A model generated the notes under the pieces. It was given only the letters and a program-made list of their open reading frames with translations, was not told where the DNA came from and searched no databases. Source: Bradysia coprophila (Eukaryota; Arthropoda; Insecta; Diptera; Sciaridae). From it: a DNA stretch of 64,000 nucleotides. Of this stretch, positions 45,804-58,516 are shown piece by piece. The stretch's first letter is position 1; each line of letters starts with the position of its first letter. A program made the translations under genes and the position numbers. The DNA is taken from positions 7,782,001 through 7,846,000 of the forward strand of contig NW_023503493.1 of NCBI RefSeq assembly GCF_014529535.1, read 5' to 3'.

Positions 45804-45921
45804 GTATCTGCCACGGTAGGTATGCCGGTATTTTTTCGCACACGATGTCTTGTCGACCTCGGCTTCGCCTCGGATCGACATCTAGTGCGAAAAAATACCT
45901 TCATACCTACCTTGGTAGATA
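45804..45921. repeat. Hairpin with CTTCG-type loop
   Basis: Arms GGTAGGTATGCCGGTATTTT / (inverted) AAAATACCTTCATACCTACC with TTTTTCGCAC / GTGCGAAAAA inside; loop CTCGGCTTCGCCTCG. Confidence 0.85.
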
Positions 45922-46005
45922 AATAACTATTATCGGTCCATTATAATATCGCATTGTTATAAAGCTTGTACTGTTGAATGCTATGAAGGCGGTAAAACAG
46001 TTAAC

Positions 46006-48797
46006 AGAAATACACCTTTACGTTTCAACTTTAAAGTTAACAGTTAACTATTTTCCATTAAAAACACCTTAAAAATGTTTCATGGTTACATCTGGAAGTG
46101 GTACAATTACAATACCTGTCCTATGTTGTCACGTCGCCATATTTTATCGTACAATAAAAATCATTTGGTTTTAGTAAAAGGAAAATAAAGTTTTTTGTTG
46201 GTTTCTTTCCAACAAAGAATGCATTGATAGAAATTTTCCTTTGTTAATTGGTTAATATTCTCGAAAATATAATAAACCTTTCACACTGATTTCCCGATGC
46301 GAGTTTATAAATTTCCCATTTAAGCAATATTAAACCTACTTCCCTAGTCTTTGATACTAAATCTTCTACTTCATTTGTTGTAACATAAAGTGAGATAATG
46401 TTGTCAGTTCAGAAGGTTATTGCACGAGTGGGTAGGTAAGTAACTGGTGCATAGACGGAGTTCCTATAATTTGTCGAATTGAATCCAAATTCAAAATTAT
46501 CTATTTCCGTTTCACCGTCGACGAAAAGAAGAATCGGCAACCTCGAAAATCAATTTTCAAAATTAAAACGGGGTTTTCAGTTTAATAATTCCGTTTCTAT
46601 CAATAATAATGCAGCCGCGCTTGGCTTTAAACCCTATAATTTTCGTCCAGTTTAAAATTGTTGTTTACGAGATGAAAAAACGCGAGTGAACGAACGAGCA
46701 TTTAATTCTAAGCAGATTTTCGAGGTAGAGCAAAAAAAAATGAAAGAAAAAACGAAAAACTTACTACAAAACTATACCTACCGTACGGTTCGCCTGTTTG
46801 CTATTAATATTTATGTTCTTTTACGCGATATATAGGTAATATCCATGTTGATGATACGCAAGTGGTTGAAAGTCTAAAATTGGTCTAAAATGAACGTACT
46901 GTCTAGGTTTAAAATTCGATTTTTTTTCTCGCGGCCAAAAAATCTGGACGAGAGGTGAATGAATTGTTGTAAATATGGTCTGTGTGAGAGGTACACTTCA
47001 AAACAGGAACGAGGTTAGAAAACACGCCAAAGGATTATAAATGCAAAATTAAAAATCATTTATCTCATAAAATGTCAGTCTATATACGTATAGTAATACT
47101 ATACTATACTATAGTATACAGATGTTTCCAAGAACAATGTAAAGATCACGCTTTATTAATCGGAATAATTTTAATTTGTATTTGATTACAACAAGGCTAG
47201 GAGGTGGTATGGTAACCTACGAATTTAATATGGAAATAACCTTTTTTTTCGTTCCTACCTTGTCTACTGCTGTGTGTAACAATTTTAAAAATGTACACAC
47301 GACGTAATGCATCATTTTACACAGAAATAAATTGTTGGATGCTCGAACGAGGATTGATCATCGCTGAGAATATTGACCAATTTCACATCTAAATCATTCA
47401 GCATTGGAAAAATCAATCTATTAATTGAAAAATGAAATTCGAATCGATATTTTTTTTCCGAACTCTCTCGGTATATTCCATTCAATGGTGGATCATGCGG
47501 TGCAAAATAAATTGAAAAATCACAATTTTTGATTTCAAAAATTAATTACATTCTCTCCATTTTACATTATACTCAGTTTGTTATGGTTGCTCCCCATTAA
47601 TACTATTGTTAATGGTCAAACGTTTTCTGTTTTTTTAGTTGGTTTTTTTTTGCTTCTCTCAACTGCTTCACGTAAACGCAAATAATTGGTTTTTTATTGA
47701 TACGTTAATTGTAAATAATTTTGATCGATTATGGTGTAATCGATGCCAATTAATAGTGAGCACATTCTTTCAATCAAACAGGTAAAAAAAACGGAGCAAA
47801 TAGTTTATTAACAAATTTGCATACGAAATATTGTGAAATGATAATCACGATCTCGAGCATCGAGCCATTCGAAGCCATGCCAGGGGTCTATTTTAATGAG
47901 TTTAATGCTATTACAGTTCCAATAGTTATTTCTTACACAGTAGATAAATTAGGAAATTCACTCGCTTCGCTCTGGCCGCAAATTTTGCTTTTGTTGGAAT
48001 TTTTCCCCAAGGTGAACACAACATTTTTCAAGTGGGCATTTTCGGAATATTCGTTTTTGTCCATGAAAAACACATACAAAACAAAGGTATAACAAAGAAA
48101 CTGAATTGAGAGTTCAGGGAACAAAATGTTTATTTTGTCTCCGCTCATTTTTTTTCACTTTAGAGCAGTATCCCGACGCACATTAAAAAAAGTATGTTTG
48201 CTTTCAAGACTTCCATAAAACGTCACTTTCGTTTCACTATCTGATAGTGAATATTGTAATTGACAACAAATCGTATCTGAGTCGCGCAACGCAATCCAAG
48301 TCTACGTGAAAACGCATAGAAACGAGTGGAAAATTACTTTTTTTAAAGATAAAGATTATATGGGAAAGTTAATTTTATGATGTTCTAGAGTATTGTTTAG
48401 TGTTACAAGCTTACGAGTAGTCCTAAAAATGCCACTTTCCATCACTCGTGACAAAAATGCTATTTTCTCCATTTAAATTGTTAATTTTCAGAATGAGTGG
48501 AATACGAGGTTATCTGAACTCATTTGTGTGAGAGTATTTTCGCAACGCTTTTATGAAAAACTATTCATAGATCACAGCTGGTACCACTGTTACCTCAAAA
48601 AACAACTACGACATTTACTTACATTCAATGTCTTGTAATGTTCTTCACTAAAACCTGAACATGACTTTATCCGAACCTCATGCAGACTATGGCAACCATG
48701 GAAGATGGAAGGCTCTGTTTTCCACAGTAAGACCTGCTCCGAATTCTGCTCATTCGCAGCTTATAATTCGTTAATCTCTAGCAGCTACATATATGTA
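46006..48797. other. Intergenic, no gene seen
   Basis: AT-rich with short chance frames. A fragment of family E lies near 46365 and a TATAC palindromic run at about 47093-47118. Confidence 0.4.
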
Positions 48798-51095
48798 TTT
48801 TTTTATTTTTTTTTTATTTTTTTAGTTTATTCAATCAAATTAAGTACACAATTAGTTTTTACATAAATATTTGAGGTTAAAATAAATTTACAGTCATCCA
48901 GACTTTTTCATATTTAAGTTCGAGATTTCTACATTTTGATTCGTGTTTGGACTCGATAATTCAGAGAGTAAAAATTTTTCTGTAAAATGAAATTTCAGTA
49001 GGCATATCACCTTATAGATTGAAAAAAGTATATAAAAACAATCAATATTCTTATTTTTTGAAGGGGGGGATGACTTTACCTAGAGATACAACTAATCTGT
49101 TGTTAACAAATCAAAGTAGAAAGAAACCAATAAATTCTTAATTTTCAATAATTATTATTGTCAATGGGAAATAAAATTTCAAGATGCGCGTGTGTCTAAA
49201 GACAACAGCTTAGAGTCAAGGCCCGTTATCAGCGAGTGAGGGGGTTTGTAAATACAATTAGCGATTCTTTCGTTTAAAAAATTACCAAATTTACTGATAA
49301 AAGTGTTATCAAGTAAATAGGTCTTGCTAAGCACATTTTTAGCCAATTTGTATAAGTACACGTTGAGTCTTGGTACTTTCGCAATTCTGTGCAGTTCCTC
49401 AGTAGATATAAATTTATAATTCGTTCTTGACCTTCTGAAGTTTATTGCCATACGAAGGCATTTATTCTCAAAAACCTTCAGCCTTTTAATTAAGTACTTT
49501 GGCAAGGTATGCCAAACCGCCACAGCATAGGTGAGGACCGGTCTAAGTATAGTCACATAGATTTTAACCTTCACATCTTGTGAAATACCATTATTCGCTT
49601 TCATGATAGGATACAGTTTATGCAGCCCAGTGTTTACCTTGAGTAACATTCTATTCACATGTTCGTTATGCTTGAGGTTCGATTGAACATAATAACCCAG
49701 AAAACGGACGCTGTTCTTGAATGGGATTTTTGTGCCATTCATTAAAATAGCACACGAGTTTTCACTGACAATACGCGAACGGTTTGATCTCTGAATGAAG
49801 AGTGCTTCCGATTTTTGCACATTCACTTTAATTTTCCAGGTTTGGTAATATCTATGCAACTTATCGAGGTGGCTTTGTACATTTGATCTTGCTCTACTAT
49901 GCGACAATCGAGTTGAGAAAATGCTCGTATCGTCTGCAAAGACTGTTAGAGTTGTGTTCATATGCGTCGGGAGGTCTATCATAAATATAATAAAGAGCAA
50001 AGGACCTAATATAGATCCTTGTGGAACCCCATCATTCACAGATACTGAGTCAGACAGCTGGTCTCCCAACTTAACTCTAAAGCTCCGTTCTTTGAGATAG
50101 GAAAACACAATTCTGATGAGATAATTTGGGAAGTTCATCTTCATCAATTTATATATGAGTCCCTCAATCCACATCGTGTCGAAAGCCTTCACTATGTCCA
50201 GGAATGCTGCTATTGTCACTTTGAGATCGTTAAAACCAATGATTGCTTCTTCGAATAACCTTATGAGAGCATGTACGACGGTGGAGTGCTTGCTCCTAAA
50301 GCCGAATTGGCTGTTGGGTAATAGATCATTTTCATCACAGTATTCTAGCATTCTAACATAGAGAACTTTTTCTAGGATTTTACTCAGGCCATTTAAGAGA
50401 CTGATGGGTCTAAAATTCTTTGCCTCATTTGCCGGTTTACCCGGCTTCGGAATCAGTACAACGTGGGCTGTCTTCCATGAACTGGGGTAGTATCCCAAAC
50501 TCAGAATACAATTAAACAACTTATCCAGAAGTACATGTGCTGAAACAGGAAGTTTCTTCAGGACAACGTTCGGAATAGCATCAGGTCCACTAGACTTTTT
50601 GTTTTTAATACCTTTAAGAATACGGCTGATTTCATCAGCGTCTGTCAATCGAGGTTCAAATAAATTTTGCGCGGCCAACTGAGAGAACGAATTCACCTCA
50701 GACAACACGACTACATCAAAATCAGGATCACCCATTTCTCTATTCTGTCGGTGAACGTCGCCATATACTTTAGCAATGGCGTTAGCTTTATCGAATGGAT
50801 TACTAATCAGAGAGCCATCACTTGCCTTCAGTTCGGGCACCGTCTTTCTATTATCACCCAAAAGTTTATTGATATTTTTGAACATTTTACTGTCTGGTCT
50901 GATTTGCTTCAGCTTATTCATAAGCATATGAGAGTCCCTCGCATCAATACTAGCCCTTATGTACTTGTTCAAACGATCAATTTCAATTTTCAACCCGGCA
51001 TCATTAAGTTTTCGCCGAAAATATGCCCTCCTCAATCTCTTCTTCTCTGCAATGCAGTCCCTCAAATGTCGTGAGAAATGGTTCTTTCTGTATCA
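48798..51095 (-). mobile_element. Jockey-type LINE, 5'-truncated
   Basis: Minus-strand non-LTR retrotransposon lacking the endonuclease region. The 3' end is an A-rich tail (T-rich on the plus strand at 48798-48830), preceded by an AATAAA-like word. The 5' junction lies at or near the stop codon at about 51095. A target duplication could not be fixed by eye. Confidence 0.85.
49179..51095 (-). CDS. LINE reverse transcriptase (ORF2 C-terminal part)
   Basis: Open frame of over 628 residues, entered without a native start codon because the element is 5'-truncated (the first in-frame TTG is at 51065; the frame is open back to about 51095). It makes DNA from element RNA at a chromosomal nick. Seen: a basic linker (KKRLRRAYFRRKL); reverse transcriptase blocks KTAHVVLIPKPGKP, NFRPISLLNGLSKILEKVL, NSQFGFRSKHSTVVHA, LDIVKAFDTMW, NDGVPQGSILGPLLFIIFMIDL; the catalytic FADDTSIF; then the thumb and a C-terminal region with RPVLTYAVAVWH. 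No stop or frameshift was found, so the copy is young or was under constraint. The apurinic endonuclease and ORF1 are absent, making it incapable of moving by itself. Confidence 0.92.
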
Positions 51096-51099
51096 TAAC

Positions 51100-51743
51100 C
51101 ATAACCCGCAGATTATTGCTCAGTATTTATGTAACATTGAATAACCTCAATCTAACTAACAGGTAGGCAATTTTGTGAACATTGATGCACCTTAGTTTAT
51201 ATGTACTTGTAGGTGTAATCGAATTCCAAATATTGATAAAAAGGTGAAGAAAAGGTGAAATTCTTGCAGGGACTGTTTCTTGATGAAAAAATTTCTCAAA
51301 ATTTCTTATCGACCGAGAAATTTTTGATAAATTTGCGAAATCTTTGCGAAATTAATTTCGCAAAAGCGATCCCTGATTGTTACCATCTGCCGCTGTTTCC
51401 GTTATCAGCAGAGATTCTTTTTATATCGGCTTTGTGTTGTCAAAAACACGTATTTCGGTCCAACATCCAATAATAGACACTAATCTTATCTGTACGAAAA
51501 TATGGAAGCGAGACCAAAACGTCTACGTGATATTGGCAATATCTCAATTGTAAAGACAAATTGATTTAGCACCGCGTAATCATAGTCTGTGAATCTTATC
51601 TTTTCCGAGAAAAACATTGCTGCCAGCTTGTGCGAGATACAGCCTGTGAAATTGTGAAAGTCACGACACAAACACAAGAGTATCCAAAACTTCCCAAATA
51701 CTTGAGGCAATTATCTTATCTAAAAATCAGCGCACAGAGTGAA
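51100..51743. other. Intergenic between LINE and CD36-like gene
   Basis: No gene seen. Promoter region of the downstream gene. Confidence 0.4.
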
Positions 51744-51749
51744 TATAAG
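51744..51749 (+). promoter_or_regulatory. Possible TATA box of the CD36-like gene
   Basis: TATAAG about 50 bp before the first in-frame ATG. Confidence 0.35.
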
Positions 51750-51794
51750 TCTTTGGTGACCGCCTTCATCTTTTCAAAGAACAACCATCACTTG

Positions 51795-53742
51795 ATGAAC
51801 GAACAGATCATGGCAAAGCTTTTCGTTTTGTTGGCTCTGGCAGTTGCCAGTGCTGTTGGAACAACTCCACAGGTAAATAAGTCGATACTACGATTTACCG
51901 TCGACAATAAAGGATTTCAAAGGACTGATGTGCAACGGTTTTGATCGCTACTTCTTTTTTGTACAGGAATTTATCGGTCAAATCAGAGCCGCTCATGAGT
52001 CGTCTGCCCATGGAAACCAATTTTTGTTGTGTTCGGAAATGCCAGCCGTTAGAACGTTGGAAGTCAATTTTTTCAGTGTGACTAATCCGGCTCAGTTTTT
52101 GAGTGGAGCTAAGCCGAATCTTCAAGAAATGCAGACTGTGATTTTTAAGTGAGTTCACACAGGATTCAGTTGAACGACAGAACATTAATCGGTTAATTTG
52201 CAACAAATTTTCAGCGAAATTCGTCAAAGAGTCAATTGTTCTGCTAATGTTGCTGATATGTCCATCAACTTCGGTCAGAATCGCTACTGGTCACACAAAA
52301 GTGGTGATTTAACTCAACGTGTTAACGCTGCCAATATTCCGTTCCAAGTATGAATTAGGAGACGAAATGCCGTTATGCGAAATTAAATTCCATTTTTATA
52401 CAGCGCGTCGGTCATGCTCTGTGTAATGATGCTGTTGGTGGAGTCTGCTCTTCCGCGTCACAATTGTACCAACAGGGTGAAGGTTATATCAAAGAAGGTG
52501 CTACCATCAATGAACTTTTGATTAATGGCGTTGACACGACGAATTACAAGAACGTGATCACTGCTAACCCGCAGATCAAAGGTGATCTACCGGAATTGGA
52601 AAGAGACAGCTTTGCCATACTTTCTCAGGTACTGCTACAGAGTCAGTGATCGTAGTGCCGTATACAAAGATCCAATTTTATTTCAGCTGCACTATCCCAA
52701 ACGACTAACACTCAACTCAGACTCGGACAGTTATGGCAAGATCATGTTGATGGATGATCAAAGTGAAATGTTGTGGTGGAAGACCGAATCATCCCTTCCA
52801 ATTTGTTCTCAATTCCCTGGCACCAATGGCGAATATTACGACAAAGTCACCGAACAATCGGTTCTTCACTACTATTCGGACGATCTTTGTGCAGCTGCAG
52901 TTTTGAAATTTGACTCGATTGACAACAGCCACGGCTTCCCAGCACTTAAGTTTGTCGCATATCCAGAATCAATTGGAGGCAGTTGCTATGCTACATCGGT
53001 CAATCTTCCATTCGGTGCTGTTGACGTCAAGGGATGCCAACGTGGATTGCCGTTTGTCATGTCAAATCCCCATTTCCACGATTCCGATGCCAGTTACCGT
53101 GCGGCTCTGGAAGGTATGAGTGCGGATGCAACAAAATACCAGACCTACTTCATTATTGAGCCGGTAATTTTGAGTTAAATTTTGTTAGGGAGTCAGTAGA
53201 TCAGAATTTCCGATTTCAAGGTCACTGGAATGTTGGTCGAGTACAGCCAGAAGTATCAGCTTAACGTCAATTTACAGAAATTCAAGCAGAATGATAATCT
53301 GAATGCTGGGGCAATGCCTGACACTATTTTGCCTGTTTATTGGTTCGACAAGGTATGACCAGAGATCATACCAATGCAATGATAAGAAGGCCTAAAAAGA
53401 GAATTTTATTTCCAGAAATACATGCTAGATGATACCCACATCGACGCACTAAAGAGTATGCTTACAGGATCGGGAACAACAACAACAACAACTACTACTA
53501 CTATTACACCAATAGGCGATGGCGAACAAGTATCCAGTGAACAGTTACGAACCGTTGAAGAGAAACTAAGCTCCATTTCCTACCAACTTACCGTGGTCTC
53601 TGCGGCTGTATTCACTTTCATTGTTCTTACCGTCGTCATTTTATCTGGCTTCAGTTTGATTCAGTTCCGACACAACAAAAAGTTAATCCGTCGTGGTGAC
53701 GGATTGCCGCAATACGTTGAAAATCCATACCCAACTAAATAA
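51795..53742 (+). CDS. CD36-family scavenger receptor (class B type)
   Basis: Exons 51795-51872, 51967-52148, 52215-52347, 52404-52628, 52687-53163, 53200-53352 and 53416-53742 give 524 residues, a normal family length; all junctions keep phase. Family members bind or transport lipids at cell or lysosomal membranes. Seen: an N-terminal hydrophobic segment (LFVLLALAVASAVG), VNFFSVTNPAQFLSGAKP (family pattern FFNVTNPEEFL-GEKP), a Cys-containing ectodomain with ICSQFPGTNGEYY, HYYSDDLCAAAVLKF, SNPHFHDSDASYRAALEGM and TILPVYWFD, a Thr-run stalk, and a second helix (VVSAAVFTFIVLTVVILSGF) before a basic tail. The usual GPYVY motif after GEKP is replaced by EMQTVIF, so it is divergent. An in-frame ATG at 51810 gives a shorter leader and is an equal candidate start. 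The exon 6 acceptor at 53198-53199 was chosen to keep frame. Confidence 0.87.
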
Positions 53743-55635
53743 TGATTTGTGATCAGCCAAAACTACCCAGCACGGATAATTTTATTATTACTGCTGATCA
53801 CTCATCAATTGATTCAACAAAAATTTCTGATTAGAGAATTGATCGAAATTAATCAATTTACATTTGCACCAACCGCTGTTCGTGTAATTTTGTCGATTGT
53901 GAGATGCAATACAAAATGAGTGAAAATTCGATGGGGGAAAAATGTGCGCCCGCGACACATTATCCAATCATCAACTTTTTTCAAAAAAAAAAATCATTTT
54001 ATCAATTCATTTACTTGCCTAGTGTTGTAAAAGCAATACAAATAAAATCCATGCAAATGATCACAGGTTTTCTTAAGACTTTCACCATATTCGCGCTCAT
54101 AACCACTAAGAATAGCAGACGATAAAAAAATGACTGCCGTAGTACCGTTCCAGATGCTGTTCCAGCTGTAAGGCCCTCAGGAAGAAGGAAAAAACTTGCA
54201 TTTTGCCACCAAATTTTTTTCAAGACTTCTGTAGCAGGGCGGCATGTCTCCTCACTATTATCACTTTTCAGACTATTTTTGAGAGGAGTGAGAGTGAGAG
54301 GGTACCAGATTATTTTTGAAATACATAAGATTAGAGGAAGGAATTTGTTCGTGTAGTGTTCGTTTGATGGCCCTGCCACAATGATACACAATCGTACACA
54401 TTACATTTTCAATATTTCTCAATTGTTGACAGTTACGTTACACAAAATTTGTAGTTGTGTTAGTGTAATTTCAGCGGCCTCCCTTCATTTCAGCCATGTT
54501 GAATCAGCGATACAAAATTATTCATTCACGAGCCAAAATATTTTTTCGAATATCTTTGGTAATTCTTACGAAACGCTTCCGATCGCAACATTCCTTTGTT
54601 TTGGTTCATCTGTAATTACTGAGGTCTGTCGTCCGTCGCAAACAACAATATCCAATTTATTTATTTCGCAATATTTTTTTTGTTTACATTTTGACATGTG
54701 AAGGTTGGTTACACTTGCTCATATTTGGAAAAAGTTGGATCATGACAAGTGGACCGCCAGCAGCTTTCAGTGTGTTTTGAACCTTTGTTTTTACACGTTG
54801 TCACACTTACAGTTGTCAAATTCAAGATTTTCATACGAAGGTCACTCAGATTGCTTGGTGAAAAAGGACTCTACATCGAACAAATTCAATTTCTTGGCAC
54901 TATTATTATCCATTTATTTCAAGAAAAAAATATAAAGGTCACAGTTTCCTTTCTCTAATTATTACATAAAAAAAAACATTAAAGCAAACGTTAACAAAAA
55001 GAATAAGTCAAAAAAGGAAAAATTAGCCTGCGTAGCTTCAATTCGCAATTTTAACGATTCAAAGAAGCACTATACTTTCTGCAACATAAAAAAAATCGTG
55101 TTTTCACCTACGTAGTAAACACAAACTTGTCGAGCCAATCTCACTCTATAGACTTATGTTAGTCCTAATTTTTAAAGTTGACCTGAACCACTCACCAAAC
55201 TTCTACCTGATATACAAATTTTAATTCATTCCTTAAAAAATTAAAAATAACATTTACTTTACTAGGGAGGTAATGTGGTCTTCCCTTCAGGCTGAAGCCC
55301 TCGAATACAGTAATCCCTGGTACAGTAATCTACTAATTCATTGTATGATATAAAAATGAAAAAGATTGAAATCAGACAGTTTCTTTAGAGGTTTGAAGCC
55401 AGTGACCAATAATAAATGAAACCGAGTGGTAAACGGTTTTTTATGCACTAAATGTGTAGATTTTGACTCGAGACCGTAGGGTGACTGATAGGTGTGAGTG
55501 ATATTACTGATTTTACACAACAGTCACTCGTTTTTAGTCACTTTTCAGTTACTTTTTTAATTCAAAATAATAGTGAATTTACCAACTATTTTCGGAAAAA
55601 TCGCTCACTTATTCACTCTTTTCGCAAGAAAAATC
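53743..55635. other. Intergenic, repeat fragments
   Basis: AATAAA at 54041-54046 may end the CD36-like transcript. TAGCAGGGCGGCATGT at about 54234 and its inverse at about 55637 may be ends of a larger element. No gene recognised. Confidence 0.4.
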
Positions 55636-55639
55636 ACAT

Positions 55640-55890
55640 GCCGCCCTGCTGTAGGCTTGCAGCACAAAAGTACTGGGCTCATTTATATGTGGAACGATAG
55701 TGGGTGAGGCCAGCTACAACACCCTATGCTCAGTTCCGTGGAACATCGATACTGCAGGGAAGGCGGACACTCCGAACATCTGCTACATTTCTAGTCATAA
55801 CTCTCGTGGATCTACTCGCACCAAGCAGTGCGTATACTCTACCTGTGGTCTTTCCAAGGCCGACATTCGTACAACAGTACAATAATTTAA
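55640..55890 (+). other. GC-richer island with overlapping open frames
   Basis: Base composition rises clearly above the AT-rich surroundings. Two plus-strand frames overlap (one reads YAQFRGTSILQGRR and VITLVDLLAPSSAYTLPVV). No family recognised. It may be an exon or a pseudogene fragment. Confidence 0.25.
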
Positions 55891-56084
55891 AATAATTGTT
55901 TCTTGAGTTATTGCCGAAAAACTGTTTACCCTCTGACGTGTCTTTACATTTGAACGGTTTTCACAGAAAACAATTTTTTTTCGAAAAAGTGAAAGAGACG
56001 TGTTTTCTAGAATTGAGAGACGAATCCAACGAGCTATCACTCATTAAAATCGGAGACCGCTTGTTCCCCAATCGCCTGAAGTCT

Positions 56085-56265
56085 TGACGATATGACTCTT
56101 AAAATTAGCCCTGATGAGCATTTGGTGGATGCTCAACAGAAAATTTATTTTTTGCATGAACGAAAGGCGATGAAAGTCTTTTTTCGAATTTTCTTCAGAC
56201 AGCGCCCAAAGAGCTTTTTCAAGACAATCCGGCACTGGTTCTTCTTTTAAATATTCTTATACGCA
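56085..56265 (-). other. Possible exon or gene fragment
   Basis: Minus-strand open block of about 65 codons with protein-like composition (DCLEKALWALSEENSKKDFH, RLSFMQKINFLLSIHQMLI), ending in TAA. A possible acceptor (TTTAAAAG) lies just upstream. Function is unknown and no further exon was located. Confidence 0.3.
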
Positions 56266-56269
56266 ACAA

Positions 56270-58089
56270 AAGTGCATTCGGTAAATTCGAAATTCCTGCG
56301 ATTAATTTGCCTTCAATGTTACATTGGAAAATAATCATACTACGCGCATCTCGCTAAATTAATGTGTTCTTTAACCACAAAATTGTCCCTTTTTCGTCAT
56401 GTCCATAAAATGTGTGACCTACACCACACGAACATAAATTACCACAAGAAATCCATTATTTTCTAGGCAAAACGGCTGACCATGTAATTAAAATATTTAT
56501 TGGAAAAAAGGAACGAAAATTCCGAAGATTCTTAATTAAAATCTACAAACGACCAGAAAGTCTTTCACCATAAAATCCATCGGCTTTTTTTTCTGTGTAT
56601 CTCTATCTTGTATGCGAGAAGAGAGTTCAAATCTAAGGCAATATTTAATTACGCCTATAAATAAATAATTTAATTAAAATGCATCTTGATGCGCTTGCGC
56701 TATGCACTTTCTATAAATGGTTATAATATTTAACCGATATTGCGCCGCGTCTAATGATAAAGTAATGTAATGTACCCGAACGCGAACGCTTATAGGCTAT
56801 ATTGATAACATACAACCATGTGTAGTCCTTCAAAAATGATAATCTTCGATAGTTGGTATTATGAAAGGAAAAATCCTTGTAGGAACAAGATAGTAGTCTA
56901 TTATCGACAACAACGATAAAATTAATGATTTCTTATATAGCAAAATGTAAATTAAAACAAATGAAATAAAAGATTTTGTGTCAAACTCTGGACGATCTTT
57001 TAACAGTTGAAGTAACAGATTCATTAAGTACAAGGCTGCTGTAAACGATTAAGAGACTCATTTGTCCAGATAGACCCATGTACTGCAAATAAGTTTCATT
57101 CCCCAGTATTTTGCCGGTTGACACGGCCTGTACAACTTGTTCAACAATTATTATTTTTTTCCTATTAATTCTTCTTTTCGGACATATTGATGTAACATTT
57201 AATTATTTTTCCGAATGATGGTCAACCATTTCTCATCGTTGACATACACACTGCATTTTCTTTCTTTCGCCAACATAATGGAAAATTGAATTGATAAAAT
57301 TGCACGTACGTATACAATCAATGGCAAGATGGTTAGTATTATCTCGGTCGCGCATCTCTTTCATATGGAATCGCAACAAGGAATCATCAACACATAATAT
57401 AATATTTTGAGTGAACGAACATTATCTAAGTAATGAATAATAACGTTCACTTGTGCGGTATGTGATTTGTTAAATTGTTTATTTGAAGTTATGTCTCGGA
57501 GGAGAGGTATGCCAGCGATATAGAAACGTTTTAGAATATCGATGTCAATAGACATATTCAAGTCTGTATGAAAAGTTGAAAATTAAACTGTAAATTTAAA
57601 TCGCTAATCATGAGAAGAAAAGAGGAGAAGTGACACTCATCGAAATGGTTTTTCAGACAATGCGCTGTGAGAATGGGTTGTTAGTAGGTGATTGTTGCAC
57701 ATCGTTTAGATTACAATCGAGATAATGTGCCATTCAATTTGTAAAACGATTTTGTGAAATGTTTACAACGAGATGCCAATATATTTTCGCCATTGTTTTT
57801 TGTTCAATCTCAAACTCACACGAAATTTAAACAGCTTTGATGACTTGGTCTGGTGGCCGAAAAGATCTAAAAAAAATCTAGTTCATCCGAGTGGCAGATA
57901 AACATAGAAAATCATTTTCGAAGAAAATCCACAAAAAAATCCTTTAAATGTTAATCAAAGGAAATCATTGAAAATTAAAGGAAAATTCTTAAAGATAATG
58001 CAGAAACGCTTCAAAATCCTTTAAAATGGATTAGAAATTTTGGGAAAATAAGGTATTTTCTTTAGAAAATGCTTTAGCACTTGCACTGA
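56270..58089. other. Intergenic, with a family E fragment
   Basis: AAATGAAATAAAAGATTTTG near 56957 and TTGAAGTAACAGATTC near 57009 belong to dispersed family E. No gene seen. Confidence 0.45.
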
Positions 58090-58240
58090 TTCGAAAAACT
58101 CACCTGTTGCAGGTAACTTTGTCTCCAGATAATCTACAATAGCTGCCACAGCTGTAGCGCCCCATACAAAAAATACAGCTGCGGCAGATAATGTAGATTA
58201 CCCGGACCCAAAGTTACCTGCTACAGGTGAGTTTTTCGAA
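58090..58240. mobile_element. Foldback with 17-bp ends, 151 bp
   Basis: TTCGAAAAACTCACCTGT at the left and ACAGGTGAGTTTTTCGAA at the right; pairing continues through GCAGGTAACTTTG / CAAAGTTACCTGC and AGCTG words at the centre. Confidence 0.88.
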
Positions 58241-58516
58241 ACTTTTTTTGTCAGTGTGCCCCTCATGCATCTCGAGTCGACTGCAAAACAGTTTGTACTC
58301 ATTAACAGTCACTAATTATAACAGAGATGCTGCAGAGTTAGCGCTCTTTATATGCTCTCTCCAGCACCGAAACTGACTGTGTCGTAAGCGAATGGTTTCT
58401 GCTACTATTTCGATCTGAGCATTTTTCCATTTGCCTAAAACATAAAAAAAATTCCACATCTCATCGGGTCATGGCAAAGAAATGATCAAACTATTGGAGC
58501 TGAGTCATACCTTTGT

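Larger units (their letters stand above)
45088..46005 (+). repeat. Non-coding block, partial copy 3, interrupted
   Basis: The 5' part is at 45088-45320 and the 3' part resumes at about 45926-46005 (ATATCGCATTGTTATAAAGC and AAGGCGGTAAAACAG). The gap is filled by nested elements. Confidence 0.78.

Noticed and set aside
47817..48092. 91-codon plus-strand frame
   Set aside because: No domain recognised and an overlapping minus-strand frame of similar length; composition fits chance.
50667..51074. 135-residue plus-strand frame opposite the LINE
   Set aside because: Shadow of the reverse transcriptase frame, without its own motifs.
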